Positions 25,201 through 35,767 are shown, counted from the first letter of the stretch. The stretch: DNA of 64,000 bases from Triglochin maritima (GCA_963682175.1 OY821772.1:15182743-15246742); one strand, 5' to 3'. The notes: generated from the letters alone by a model not told the origin. A program made the numbers and translations.

Positions 25201-25257
25201 GGAGAGACGAGAGGAGGGGGAGAACGCACCTTGCGGGATCGGAACTGGCGTCTCCAT
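11250..25257 (-). CDS. PICC: PICC-like long coiled-coil protein with C-terminal membrane anchor (six exons)
   Basis: Exons on the minus strand: 25257-25230, 22828-22758, 20295-16828, 16683-16441, 12564-12274, 11504-11250. All introns are GT-AG, and the coding lengths (28+71+3468+243+291+255) keep one frame of 1452 codons, giving 1451 residues. After a short acidic N-terminus nearly the whole chain is heptad-rich coiled coil. Residues about 1432-1448 (FIMGVALISMIIGVILG) form a single membrane segment ending in KRY, a tail-anchor layout. From memory this matches Arabidopsis PICC (PAMP-induced coiled coil, an ER-located long coiled-coil protein of about 1330 residues), often annotated as myosin-related or early endosome antigen. 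The architecture is seen; the orthology and ER location are inferred. No frame break was found, so this looks like a working host gene whose introns 1, 2 and 4 (2.4, 2.5 and 3.9 kb) have absorbed or tolerated transposons. The start is set by the short first exon, a TATA box about 85 bp upstream and the frame across all junctions. Confidence 0.82.
12274..12564 (-). CDS. PICC: Exon 5 of the PICC-like gene
   Basis: 97 codons encoding two related coiled-coil repeats (LEKQVEELQKKLQESEAKYK and LQKQAEELQQNLQKAESQCR). The donor is AAG|GTACTT. The acceptor is one of two adjacent CAGs, so the start may be 12561. Confidence 0.75.
12950..14990 (+). repeat. LTR-like insertion with paired palindromes in intron 4
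   Basis: No coding capacity. It has a TATA box (TATAAATAGG) at about 14527 and a leader-like end. An upstream array has CGGTCGACCG (14048), CGGTCAACCG (14072), CGGTTAACCG (14315) and CGGTAAACCG (14334). This is the layout of a retrotransposon LTR. Exact ends and target duplication were not resolved. The sequence differs from the Copia LTRs elsewhere apart from the palindromes. Confidence 0.5.
14997..15141. repeat. Near-perfect hairpin (about 30-bp arms)
   Basis: The arm starting AGATTAAGGATATCAAACAT at 14997 pairs with the arm ending GATATCCTTAATCT at 15141 with few mismatches. A weaker second stem lies inside. It may be a small foldback MITE or part of the right arm of the surrounding element. 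Confidence 0.55.
15248..15342. repeat. (CT)n then (TA)n microsatellite
   Basis: A CT run of about 70 bp, interrupted once by CA, passes directly into a TA run at the border of the long-TIR element. Confidence 0.9.
15751..16204. mobile_element. hAT-like MITE in intron 4
   Basis: 454 bp with terminal inverted repeats beginning CATGGTT and running on into AACCG. It is flanked by 8-bp near-identical duplicates TAAATAAC (15743-15750) and TAAATCAC (16205-16212). An 8-bp duplicate fits the hAT superfamily. It is rich in ACCGGT/GGTTCGAC words and has no ORF. Confidence 0.62.
16441..16683 (-). CDS. PICC: Exon 4 of the PICC-like gene
   Basis: 81 codons, phase 0 at both ends, acceptor TAGCAG| and donor GAG|GTAAAG. 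It continues the coiled coil (TLSEHIETLEADLLVKSELQ). A one-codon shift of the acceptor (TAG|CAG) is possible. Confidence 0.75.
16828..20295 (-). CDS. PICC: Exon 3 of the PICC-like gene (main coiled-coil exon)
   Basis: 1156 uninterrupted codons between acceptor TTGCAG| and donor CAG|GTCAGC. The protein is Glu/Lys/Leu/Gln-rich with continuous heptads and no globular domain. Related internal segments (LYQDQAVEATEKAASLKAEL, and similar ones nearby) suggest old internal duplications. The many opposite-strand ORFs here are shadows. Confidence 0.85.
21731..22250. repeat. Two inverted MITE copies set in (TA)n microsatellites, intron 2
   Basis: Copy 1 (about 21759-21960) and copy 2 (about 21990-22199) are homologous in opposite orientation. 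Both have ends of the type CTAGTGAGC...AGAGCTTA. Runs of TA flank and separate them (21731-21757, 21961-21990, 22201-22250). This resembles the rice Micron family, known to insert in TA microsatellites; the identity with Micron itself is not claimed. Confidence 0.65.
22758..22828 (-). CDS. PICC: Exon 2 of the PICC-like gene
   Basis: 71 nt from acceptor ATGCAG| to donor CAG|GTAAAC. It completes the split Glu codon and encodes DSFESKDSKTVTPDESLKPQ and a few more residues, an acidic leader before the coiled coil. It is too short to show as a free ORF; the splice sites and frame support it. Confidence 0.7.
25230..25257 (-). CDS. PICC: Exon 1 of the PICC-like gene
   Basis: 28 nt encoding METPVPIPQ and the first base of the next codon; the donor is G|GTGCGT. 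The start codon follows a CT-rich leader of the kind common in plant 5' UTRs. Confidence 0.7.
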
Positions 25258-25338
25258 CTCGACCGGCGACGAGGGAATGGAAGGGAGTGAGGAGACGAGA
25301 GAGACAGAGTTGGAGGTGGAGGAGAGGGAATCTTTGGA

Positions 25339-25345
25339 TTATATA
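25339..25345 (-). promoter_or_regulatory. TATA box of the PICC-like gene
   Basis: TATATAA on the minus strand about 82 bp upstream of the ATG, followed by a pyrimidine-rich leader. Spacing fits a plant promoter with a leader of roughly 50 nt. Confidence 0.55.
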
Positions 25346-26146
25346 TGGCGCTTTGTTTAAGACACGCTGTCTTTGCCCTTGTGGTTGGAGGGTTTTACCG
25401 GGACTGCCATCGGGTTGTTGGAGAACTTAGAAAGAAGAATTCTTTAGCAAAGTAATCATATACTATTTGACATAAAACAACATTATTATTTACGATCCAT
25501 TAAATTTTGCAACTTTTTGCTTGGGTACCATTTTTAAAAAAGTATTGTGTTTTGGAGATTGGCTGTTGAGATTGAGGAATGAATAGTAGATGGTTCTCGA
25601 GAGAGAACAATTACCTAACCTAAATTTCAAGTTCATTCTTTAGGTTTAGATATGTTACAGCGTGACTAACATCTTCATGACACCTTAGTCCCTTGATTCA
25701 AACTTCAAGAGGTCGACACAATCTTTCATCTAATCCTCAGTTTCATGTGTGTTGTAATGCAAGATCTCACCAATTCATAATCTGAATTGTTATTCGTCGT
25801 CGGAAAACTACTTAAATCGTCCGTGTGAATTATCGTTTTGTCGTTCTCTCATTTCTACTCATATATCTCGATATTTCACTCTCCTACCACCCATCTCTTC
25901 ACATTCCTCTCATGATCATAAAAAACAATATTTCGGAGGTCAGGAAATGAGTCAACGGACGCCCCCATGTACTCGAATTTGGTAAAATATCCAAGTTTTT
26001 TTAATATAAATAAATTAAAAAAATTAGGGAGCGTTCGTCGGAGCCCCTCCCAAAATGGGGCAAGCGTCTAAGCTAGACGCCTCCCCCATGGGGGTGGCGT
26101 CCGGCTTAGACGTCCTTTCTTTTTTTAATAAAAAATTTAAAAATTA
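25346..26146. other. Upstream flank of the PICC-like gene, no gene seen
   Basis: No coding region or recognisable element. A GC-rich block with short dyads (GTCTAAGC/GCTTAGAC type) lies at about 26060-26115. Confidence 0.5.
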
Positions 26147-26508
26147 TACGGTGTGTTATCTCAAATTATTTCATATTTCGTTCCAAGTTTTTTGGTATTA
26201 ATAGGGTGAATTACAGTGAGTTTTTTTGTAAGTGAAGAAGTTTTACCAAATACCACCTCGACAGGTCGGACGGGGGTCTCGCTCACCGGTGAGTGAGCGA
26301 CATTCCACCTCCCGCGGTGAGGTGGCGGGTGTGGCAAAGGGGCAACGAGCGGCATTCCACCTTGCCTCGAAATTTTTTGGATCTTGAAATTGTTGGATCT
26401 GGAAATTTTTAAATCTTCATCACTTGCAAAAAAACTCATTATAATCCAACATGTTACCACCGAAATCTTGCAACGGAACATCAAATAATTTGAGATAACA
26501 CACCGATA
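26147..26508. mobile_element. MITE with about 35-bp terminal inverted repeats
   Basis: The left end ACGGTGTGTTATCTCAAATT and the right end on the opposite strand (TCGGTGTGTTATCTCAAATT) match over about 35 bp with few differences. No clear duplicate; a weak 7/9 flank match is compatible with a MULE-type 9-bp site. Its centre carries a GC-rich dyad module (26263-26330) also seen at 40592, 43799 and 44158. Confidence 0.6.
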
Positions 26509-28147
26509 CATTTAAGATTTTATTATTATTTTTTTCCTGGACTTACTTCACCAAATCCAGGCGCTTCGCCAGACATTTTCGTGGTGTTGTACTAGGAAAA
26601 TGGGAAACGTAGGTAGAAACCTTATTTTAAGAAACATGACGAAATAGATATTAAATAAATTGTGAATGACAAAATGGTAATTGTTGGGGCAATTTAAGTA
26701 GTTTTCCAGCGATGAATATTAGTTCTCATTCATAATGGAAAGAGTAATCAACAACTAATACTTGCCCTACTTCTACATTTTTTTGTGTGGAAATGCTCTA
26801 CCTTTCCTATTAACTCATTTCCCCCTCTAAAGATGTGAAAAGTGAAATGTGTTTGACTCCCATGACAATAAAAAATATCAAAAGAACAAAACAACACTTA
26901 AGCAATCAATTAAAACCTCAACAGACCAAATTCCAAGTAAACTTACATTGTAATTGCATGAAAACCGAATATCAAACTAAAATAAAACTACATTGACAGT
27001 AAAACTAAAATATCCTACTTGTATACAACGTCACAATGTAAGTAATCACAATTCAACTAAAAAATCAAACAAAAACTCATAAAAACGAAAGACAGACAAT
27101 CTAAATAACATGCAATCAATAAGCCATCTTCCAAATAAACAAAAATCAACATGTGCAATGTACATTTTAACTTGCGCTTCAAGTTGGTCGACTCCCTCAA
27201 CGACCTCATAGTGTAAAATAGGTTCAGAAGCCAACCTCTATCGACTCGTCAATATCGTCGTCGGAGAGGAAATGCAGAAGACGGAGAAGAATGTCGGGTT
27301 AGAAGGGGGTTTGGGACTGAGGGTGGTGGGAATTTTAAACTAGATTGGAGGAGAGGGCGAATTTGGTGGAGATTCGCTCGATTTGGGATTTAGGGTTTGT
27401 CGGGTGAGAGGGGAGATTTTGGGATATTTGGGGTCGGGTATTACTGTTAGTTGGATTAATGGGCTAATTGAGGGGACTAACGTGATGAGGGCCATTACAT
27501 GTTATTAACAAAACCCAAAAATAAATTATTCATTGTGAATGAATGGGGAGAAGACATGTGGTAACAGGTAACAACATGTTTGTTACTTAAACAGAAGGGG
27601 GTAACGGAATGGTAGTGTCAAAAACTGAATGACACCAACGAAATCATTGTAGTTTTGTAGTGGCACTTATAGAAATATTGATAGAACGATGGCAGAAACA
27701 GAAATATAGTCTTTTAAAATAGCACCCAAGCAAAAAAACCTAAAATTTTATTTGAAATTATGTGATTTGTGTCTTCCATGGACTCATTAATTGACTATTA
27801 GATGAAAAACAGTTGATTGGGATGATCCAACAAATCATAACGCGACCCCTAACCTTAATATAGGTGGGTGCATTGAATGAATTTTTATACTCAAAGAATA
27901 TAATCTTTTATGAGGTCAAAAAGAGTTATGTTCAACCGAAGTGTTTTGATATGTTAACTTGTAAATTATTTAAAAAGGGAACAAGAAAGTTTAAAACAAA
28001 ATATTCAAAGGCAAGGCATGCAAAAAAATGTCACCATATAAGTAACGAAGAAATTTTTTTCTTCTGTTCCACTGCAAAAATACTTGAATTTTGGGTGGGG
28101 AAAAATGCCTATTTGAATTCATTATCTGGAGAAGACAAAAGGGTCAT
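26509..28147. other. Gene-free stretch
   Basis: AT-rich, no supported gene. A short open segment on the minus strand near 27250 (HFLSDDDIDESIEVG) is too short and isolated to call. Confidence 0.5.
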
Positions 28148-28280
28148 TATACACGGACACTGGTGTCCGTGACGCGCCCTACGTGGCACCCAAAAGTTGG
28201 GGAGTCAGCGTCTACTGGGATTGTCATGTCACCCTTTCCAAACACGCCTTAAATTGTTTTTATTTTATTTTTTTGACGAT
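28148..28280. repeat. Left terminal inverted repeat of the MULE
   Basis: Aligns imperfectly to the right end on the opposite strand through GGACAC, GTGACGCG and TGTTTTTATTTTATT. The left end also contains the local palindrome GGACACTGGTGTCC. Confidence 0.5.
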
Positions 28281-29267
28281 TTTCGAAGAACGACGGTTGC
28301 TTTCCTATCCAGATAAGACAGCGGTAGACACCCTACGAACGACGGTTCGGATACCGAGGAAGATACAAAAAATATCCAGACCGAAAGGGAGAGTCTCGCT
28401 TTCTTTCTCGTTGTATTACCTGTGAACGGAGGAAGCGTACCTGTGAACCTTTTCTGGCTTTCTTTCTTCCCGATTAAACGATAATGGATTCTTCGACTCC
28501 TGCCGTCGATAGCGAACCTGTCCCAGAACCGGTGGGTCTCTAATTGTTTTCCCCTGGGTCGTTTTTTTTATGAACTTTCGTTTCTTCAATTTTTTTTAGG
28601 GAATCACCTACTACTTCCGGGAATCCCGGTGCTCCTGGACGGCCATCCGAAAGCAGTTTGACAGGATGAAGAAGGTTGAGAAGGAGGTTTTCCGGAGCAC
28701 CCCTTTCGGTCACTTCCTAGACCTTCCTAACATTACTACGGACAATGAAATAGTCGGTTGGTTCGTCGAACACTACGATGCGGAGGAGGTAGGGCTGAGA
28801 ATAGGATCAGGGGTAGTTCCCCTTACACCGGAAGACGTTGCCATAATTTTGGGGTTACGTATGCATGCGAAGACCGTGGTGATGGAACCATTGGGTGTAC
28901 AGAGGCGAGAAGGGGAGAACCTTGACAACACACAACTTTTAGGTCATCTGCTGGCAAGCAGTACCATGAGCGACACGGAGAACTGCGTTCGTCTCCTGAT
29001 TTCTTTCATCTTCAACCATTTTTGTTCTATGATGGAACACTTCGACCGAAGCAATGGTTCATGCACCATTTGAGGAACATCAGACGCATAAACAGATACG
29101 CATGGGCAAGTGCAGTTCACGAAGCCTTGTTTGGGGGCCTGGAGGAAGCCAGCTTAGAACTGCAGGAGAGAAGAAAGGCAGGGAACCTCATTATGAGGCA
29201 GGGGAACGTCGACGGTTGTGTGGCAATATTAAAAGTAAGCGTTTTTTGGTTTTTTTGTGTCTGTTTG

Positions 29268-29875
29268 GATTAAGTGGTATGTCTGTTCGGATTAAGTTTT
29301 CTGTCTGTTCGGAATATGTTGTGTGTCTGTTCGGTTTAAGTTGTGTGTCTGTTCGGAATATGTTGTGTGTCTGTTCGGATTAAGTTGTGTGTCTGTTCGG
29401 ATTAAGTTGTCTGTATGTTCGGAATATGTTGTGGGTTTGTTCGGAATAAGTTGTGTGTCTGTTCGGATTAAGTTGTGTATCTGTTCGGATTAAGTTGTGT
29501 GTCTGTTCGGAATATGTTGTGGGTTTATTCTGAATAAGTTGTGTGTCTGTTCGGAATAAGTTGTGTGTCTGTTTGGAATATGTTGTGGGTCTGTTCGGAA
29601 TAAGTTGTGTTTCTGTTCGGAATATGTTGTGTGTCTGTTCGGATTAAGTTGTCTGTCTGTTCGGAATATGTTGTGTGTCTGTTCGGATTAAGTTGTCTGT
29701 CTGTTCGGAATATGTTGTGTGTCTGTTCGGAATATGTTGTGTGTCTGTTCGGAATATGTTGTGTTTCTGTTCGGAATCAGTTGTGGGTATGTTCAGATTA
29801 AGTTGTTGGTCTGTTCGGAATAAGTTGTGTGTTTGTTCGGATTAAGTTGTGTCTGTTTAGAATATGAACGTATGT
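29268..29875 (+). repeat. 22-bp tandem array A (intron of the PMD/Ulp1 gene)
   Basis: About 27 units of TGTCTGTTCGGAATATGTTG plus two bases, alternating with ATTAAG and AATAAG variants. Because 22 is not a multiple of 3, the Cys-rich ORFs read through it are artefacts. Same unit as arrays B and C, here with TTCGG on the plus strand. Confidence 0.92.
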
Positions 29876-30424
29876 CTGTTGAGTCGTTCTTATTTTTTTG
29901 ATTTTTTTCCATTTGAAGGTGTGGCTTTGTGAGAAATTCAAATTGGGGGAGCCTACAACTGGAGTTTTTCCACGAATGAAAAGTTGGACGGAAATGTTTG
30001 GTAAACGTTTAACCCTGAGGAAATGGGAGGAACGTGGAATTACCTTACCTCAGATTTACAACGGCAAGTTCGACCTGATGAGGGCTCCATCAATGAGTGA
30101 AAGGGAGCTGGAACTTATTAGTTCTGTTGGAACTCCTGTTCGAAAGGGCTCAACTTCAACATGCAGTTTGCCAAGGCTCCAACTAACAGACTGCAACATT
30201 CCATGTGACCCGCTGCTCCAAGAGTTGGAGTTGAGTGAGGTGAAGACGAAATGGCTGAGGGCCGAAGCTGCCCTTAAGAAGGCGACAGAAGAGGTTAACG
30301 ACCTGAAGGAAGAACTGAGGATGACCCAGGAAGAGTGTGGGAGGCTGAGGGAAGAAATTATATATCTTCGAGGGACAGGGACAAGTGAAAATACTGGTGG
30401 GGAGAAAGACGAAGATCTAAATAA

Positions 30425-30880
30425 AGAGGAGGAGGAGGAAGAAGAAAAGAGGAAGAAGGAGGAGGAGGAGGAGGAGGAGGAAGAAGAGAGGAAGAGGGAG
30501 GAGGAGAAGGAGGAAGAGAGAAAGAGGGAGGAGGAGAGGAAGAAGGAAGAAGAGGAGAAGGAAGAAGAGAGAAAGAGAGTGGGGAAGGAGGAAGAGAAAA
30601 AAAAGGGAGGAGGAGAGCAAGAAGGAAGAAGAGAGAAAGAGAGTGGAGAAGGAGGAAGAGAAGAAGAGGGAGGAAGAGAAGAAGAGGGAGGAGGGGAGGA
30701 AGAAGGAAGAAGAGAGAAAGATAGTGGAGGAGGAAGAGAAGAAGAGGGAAGAGGAGAAGAAGAGGGAGGAGGAGAGGAAGAAGGAAGAAGAGAGAAAGAG
30801 AGTGGAGAAGGACGAAGAGAAGAAGAGGGAGGAGGAGAAGAAGAAGGAAGAGAAAAATAAAGAAGAGGAAAAGGAACAAG
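30425..30880 (+). repeat. GA-rich simple repeat within the Ulp1 gene
   Basis: A purine run of (GAG/GAA/AAG)n encoding a Glu/Lys/Arg-rich coil in the sense frame. The Ser- and Leu-rich ORFs on the other strand are shadows. A frame change occurs inside it near 30600. Confidence 0.85.
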
Positions 30881-31937
30881 AGAGTAAGGCCCAGAAACCA
30901 AACTGGGGCGTGAAAAGACAACGCTCGACGACCATCATGGAGCAGCAGATGAAGGAAGATGAACAGCGGGGCAAGAAGAAGAAGGTGGAAGAAGAGCAAA
31001 AGAGAAAAGAGAGAACGGCTCAAAGGAGCCTAAAGAAAAAGGGGAAAAAAGGAGAATTATAGGTTGGTTGTCCACTTAGGAGGGAAAAGGCCTGATGTTG
31101 ACATGGCTGCAATGAGAACGTTGTCAGCTGATGAGGTCAACATGATATTAAACTTCACCGTAGCCACCAAGGACAATAGAGAGGTCATCTGGAGAGGCGA
31201 TATGTGCAGTTAACACGCACTGACCTGAAGGAACTTATAACGCTTGGGATGGATATTACCGACCAAACTATCGACGTTATGCTTTCGGTTCTCGAAGAAA
31301 GACGCCCAACACAAAAAGTTATATGCATATCAACATTCGAGTCAGGGCGAATTTTGGGTGGCCAAGGCAGAGCAATTGATGATTTTATCCTCCCTAAAAT
31401 AGAAGGTGCGTCTCCAACAGAGTCTGTAATCGCACAACCATGCTGGTCTGCAGGTCATTGGACTCTGGTGGTTGTCCACGGCCCGTCCAAGGAGATTTTG
31501 GCGTTCAACAGTATCTCTAGTGAGCTAGAGCAAGGTGAAGATCCAGAGCAGACCATAGGCGTACATGAATGCGCAGTAGCGGATGTGGCTGAATACTTGA
31601 GGGATCTACTAAAGGTCGAATGGCCCTTGAGAATCCTCAGGAAAAACAGCCAACGACAACCACCGGGGAGCAACGATTGTGGTGCCTATGTTTTATACTG
31701 GATAAGGTGCCTAATGCTAAAACTTGACCCGACGAAGGAGAAGGACCCCAATAACATCCACTGTATCAGGGGTGAATTGGTGGTCATGTTACTTAGGGAC
31801 CGCCGATCGTGTGTGCAAATCTGAACAGACACACAACTTTTAGTGTTTATTTGTTTACATGTACAAATTACAAACTCTTTATTTTGGTTATTTTTATAGT
31901 CTTGTGTTTTTTAAATGTACAAATTACAAACTCTTCT

Positions 31938-32745
31938 CAGACAACTTATTCCGAACAGAAACACAACTTATTCCGAACAGACCCACAACTTAATCCGCAA
32001 CTTAATCCGAACAGACACACAACATATTCCGAACAGACAAACAACATATTCCGAACAGACAGACAACTTAATCCGAACAGACACACAACTTATTCCGAAC
32101 AGACCCACAACATATTCCGAACAGACACACAACATATTCCGAACAGACAGACAACTTAATCCGAACAAACACACAACATATTCCGAACAGACATACAACT
32201 TAATCCGAACAGACACACAACTTATTCCGAACAGACCCACAACATATTCCGAACAGACACACAACATATTCCGAACAGACAGACAACTTAATCCGAACAG
32301 ACCCACAACATATTCCGAACAGACAGACAACTTAATCTGAACATACCCACAACATATTCCGAACAGACACACAACATATTCCGAACAGAAACACAACTTA
32401 TTCCGAACAAACCCACAACATATTCCGAACAGACAAACAACATATTCCGAACAGACACACAACATATTCCGAACAGACACACAACATATTCCGAACAGAC
32501 AGAAAACTTAATCCGAACAGACACACAACTTAAACTGAACGGATTCACACCTTAAACCGAAAATATTGACACATTAAACCGAATAGTCAAACAACTTAAA
32601 CTGAACTGTCACACAACTTAAACCGGACAGATGCATACCTTAAACAGAACAGTCAAACATCTTAAACCGAACAGTCAAACATCTTAAACCGAACAGATGC
32701 ACACCATAAACCGAACAGACACACAACTTAAACAGTTTAATACGA
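31938..32745 (-). repeat. 22-bp tandem array B (between the two MULE genes)
   Basis: About 36 units of the array A repeat in inverse orientation (AATCCGAACAGACACACAAC on the plus strand). It lies between the 3' ends of the convergent genes and degenerates rightwards into AAACCGAAC-type units. Confidence 0.92.
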
Positions 32746-32939
32746 ACTGAACGTGTGTAACAACCATTTACAGATCCAAACAGATCAACAATTAGAAGTT
32801 TCTTGGATTTACAAGAACTGAAAATAACAAGAAATATTAAATTAAGGAGGAAGTTCCTCGTAATAGAAATTCATGTCCCAATCAGAGAAATCAGGATCCC
32901 CGGGTTTGGGTGCGACTTCGTGAAGCGACGATGTAACCT

Positions 32940-35767
32940 TCATCTTGAACTTTCTCTTCTCTTGTTGGGCGTGTTTTTTATGATTTTTTTAATTATCTTC
33001 TCAGCTAAAGACACTCGACGTCTAGTCGCCGGTCTTCCTATAAGTCTGACATTATCTGGATTAAGAACCAATGTACCCGCAGACTCAGGTTCATCAAGTC
33101 GAACCAAGAACTAGGTAGTGTGCATACGTGCCTTAAGCATTTCAATACACTTCACGGCCTCAATATACCTTTCGTGGGAAATGAAGGCTTCCTGTGTGAT
33201 CCAAACGGCATGACCCATGATGTCGTCGTGACGACGAAGCGCATCCTTCTCCATTACGCCATCGTCTGGGTACGTCTTATCTCGATAGCTCCTTCGAATA
33301 TCCTTCTGCCATCGATTAACGATGTAAGAGTCTGAGAGCAATGCATTAGGATTTAAGCGTCCAAGTACAACAAAAATGTGGCAGCATAGAAGGTCAACGT
33401 GCTGAAACATTCTACAATCATATGTGAAATTCATGGATATGTTTTGTACTAGGAAATGTTTCGACAGTAGCTGCTCGCCAGCCAAAACACGTTCAGATAC
33501 CTTGTACTGAAATGTGTCATTCGTATTGAACTCCTCTGTTGTATTGCAGTATATCATCTTCTCAATTTCTAACTGCACTTTCTTGAAGACCCCTACCGTA
33601 TACAACTCGCTCATCTGTCTCTTGAATGGATAAATTGAAATCAACTAGGGTCTCTTATGAAGACAATCAAAATCTGATTGAGCTTCCTTCTCGTACTTAT
33701 GGCGGAGCGTAAGTTTGTATTGTTGAACAAACTACTTAAGGGTGGTCTTCGAAGTAAGATACTTGTCGAAAAAGGCATTCGTACTCTCGCTTCTCTGAGT
33801 AGATGTCATTCCCGCGAAAAAATATCACCAACAAATGCAGGTATCCACGACTCTCGGATTGCATAAATCGATTTGAGCCAACTATGGTTCTGCAGGTCAA
33901 AATCAAGAAGGAAACCCTGCCAATTACGATCAAATTCTGCTGGGGTTTTGGAATCATATACAATCAATTTCAGATCAAATAACATGTGCTTCCGATACTG
34001 CGTCGGCAACTTCACGGGAGCTTTGTTCATTATGTGCCATATTCAGAATCTGTGTCTTGAATCTGGGAAGATATTCCTTACAGCAGCAGTACTGACACCA
34101 CATTGATCTGTTATTATGGTTGGGGGGTTATATCTGCATAAGGGGGCAATTTAAAAGGAGTGAGACATATATTGAAAGGTACAAAATCCTACTTTGAAAA
34201 CTTTAATACAACAGTCACACACCTAAAACCAAACAGACACACAACTTAAACCGAACGGATTCACACCTTAAACCGAACAGTCACACAACTAAATCCGAAC
34301 AGACCCACAACTTAATCGGAACAGACAACTTAATCCGAACAGACACACAACATATTCCGAACAGACAGACATCTTATTCCGAACAGACCGACAACTTAAT
34401 CCGAACAGACATACAACTTAAACCGAACAGACACCCAACATATTCCGAACAGACAGACAACTTATTCCGAACAGACAGACAACTTATTCCGAACAAACTG
34501 AACCGTTCCACCACTTAAACCGAACAGTCACACCTTAAACCGAACAGTCACACCATTTAAACTGAACGGATTCACACCTTAAACCGAACGGATTCACAAC
34601 TTAAACCGAACAGTCACACCACTTAAACCGAACAGTTCCACCACTTAAACCGAACACATACACACCTTAAACCGAACAGTCACACCACTTAAACCGAACG
34701 GATTCACACCTTAAACCGAACAGTCACACCACTTAAACCAAACAGTTCCACCACTTAAACCAAACAGTTCCACCACTTAAACCGAACACATACACAGCTT
34801 AAACTGAACAGTCACAGACCTTTAACTGGACATAGCCCCACCTTACCGTTCATGCACGACAACCATGTTTGGAACAACCATATGTAATTTTCAGTGGTCT
34901 CAAAATGGTGATTAACTCCTACAAATGGGGTAAAAGGCATGTCGTATTTGTTTGTATTGTAGGTGGTGTCGAAACATATTGCGTCTCCAAAGTATGAATA
35001 TGCAGCTCTAGAACGACAGTCAGCCCAAAACACGTTCTGTAGTCTTCCTTCGTCATCCATATCCATTACATAGAAAAACATGGAATCAATCTTCTGCATC
35101 CTAATGAAATAGTTTTGAAGAGCTTGTGCATCACCAGGTCCCATCTTTAAATTTCTGACTTCGTTTACAACATTCCTGCACACAGGAACCAGTAAGACCA
35201 GGCGCAAAATGTTCAACTTCAATTATGTTAGGCAGAAAGAACACAAACCTTAAATCCCTATCGTTGAAAGTCAATTTGCCATGACCTCCAACCTCGACCA
35301 CAAAAGATTTGCATGGTCTTAGCAGCTGATATCCCAACAGTATCATTGCACGATATGCGTGCTTTGGCGGCCTCAGGGACGGTTCGTTTTTGTCTGAGAA
35401 AACGCATTTGCTCCTGTTCAAGCATGGCGTAGTTATGTTTAAGATCCACAAAGTTAATGTGGTAACCCCTTGCTGGGTTTCCGGAGACCCTTATCCGAGC
35501 AGTGCATTGGACTCTACTGGATAACCTAGGCTTCAATTTTCCTTGCACTTGGTTTGTTGGTGTCGTGCCCTCATTGGAGCAAGTCAGCGTGGCCCGTATA
35601 ACAACACCACGATCGTAATGAGATTGCCTTGTCTTAACACCAAAACCACAAGAATCGGCATAGGCCACGTAAAATGTTTTGGCTTCTTCAAAAGAAGGAA
35701 AAAACATCTCCTCCTTAGGAACGTTTGCCGGCTGCTCCACTTGGGGGGGCACATGAACGATTTCCAT
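32940..35767 (-). pseudogene. FAR1/MURA-type MULE transposase, broken
   Basis: Starts at the ATG at 35767 (MEIVHVPPQVEQ). In order: a FAR1-type DNA-binding domain (FEEAKTFYVAYADSCGFGVK); a linker with GHGKLTFNDRDLR; after an intron with acceptor TGTGCAG near 35178, the MULE transposase core (FWADCRSRAAYSYFGDAICF, TTYNTNKYDMPF); a further intron holding array C; then PTIITDQCGVSTAAVRNIFP, IWHIMNKAPVKL and STNAFFDKYLTSKT; then a SWIM-type zinc motif and a C-terminal NPDNVRLIGRPATRR tail to the stop at 32940. The SWIM CxCx(n)CxH has lost its first Cys (YDCRMFQHVDLLCCH). A shift near 35300, a TGA before IWHIM, a frame change near 33810 and two TAGs (after TTLK and near 33650) disable it. It would bind the TIRs and cut DNA if intact. 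Confidence 0.8.
34203..34830 (-). repeat. 22-bp tandem array C (intron of the transposase gene)
   Basis: About 28 units of ACTTAAACCGAACAGTCACA type. On the minus strand, the sense strand of the transposase gene, the unit reads as in array A. Confidence 0.92.

Larger units (their letters stand above)
28484..31824 (+). pseudogene. PMD plus Ulp1-type (C48) cysteine protease gene of the MULE, frameshifted
   Basis: Exon 1 28484-28531 (MDSSTPAVDSEPVPEP), exon 2 28600-29233, exon 3 from 29919; the junctions are GT-AG and in phase. Exon 2 encodes a plant mobile domain (VVPLTPEDVAIILGLRMHAK, then RPKQWFMHHLRNIRRINRYA in another frame). Next come a Glu/Lys/Arg-rich coil and a C-terminal Ulp1 fold with the catalytic His in GHWTLVVV, the Asp position occupied by Asn in AFNSIS, and the Cys in NDCGAYVLYW. 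Such proteases cleave SUMO-like tags; its role in MULEs is not established. Shifts lie near 29015 (T run), 30600 (A8), 31050 (A run) and 31200, so no full protein can be made as read. Several fall in homopolymers, so sequencing error is possible for those. Intron 2 is filled by the 22-bp array. Confidence 0.78.

Noticed and set aside
27046..27310. Small minus-strand gene near 27250
   Set aside because: Only short open pieces in different frames, no clear start, domain or splice support.
29260..29870. Cys-rich ORFs (CVCSEYVVCLFG-like) in the 22-bp array
   Set aside because: The 22-bp period is not a codon multiple and gives a 66-bp protein repeat in any frame; the region is bounded by splice signals and lies in an intron.
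30050..31030. Ser-rich and Leu-rich ORFs on the minus strand
   Set aside because: Complement of the Glu/Lys-coding purine repeat of the Ulp1 gene; low-complexity shadows.
31960..32550. Long minus-strand Cys-rich ORFs in array B
   Set aside because: Same repeat artefact; no start context or domain, and the array lies between two gene ends.
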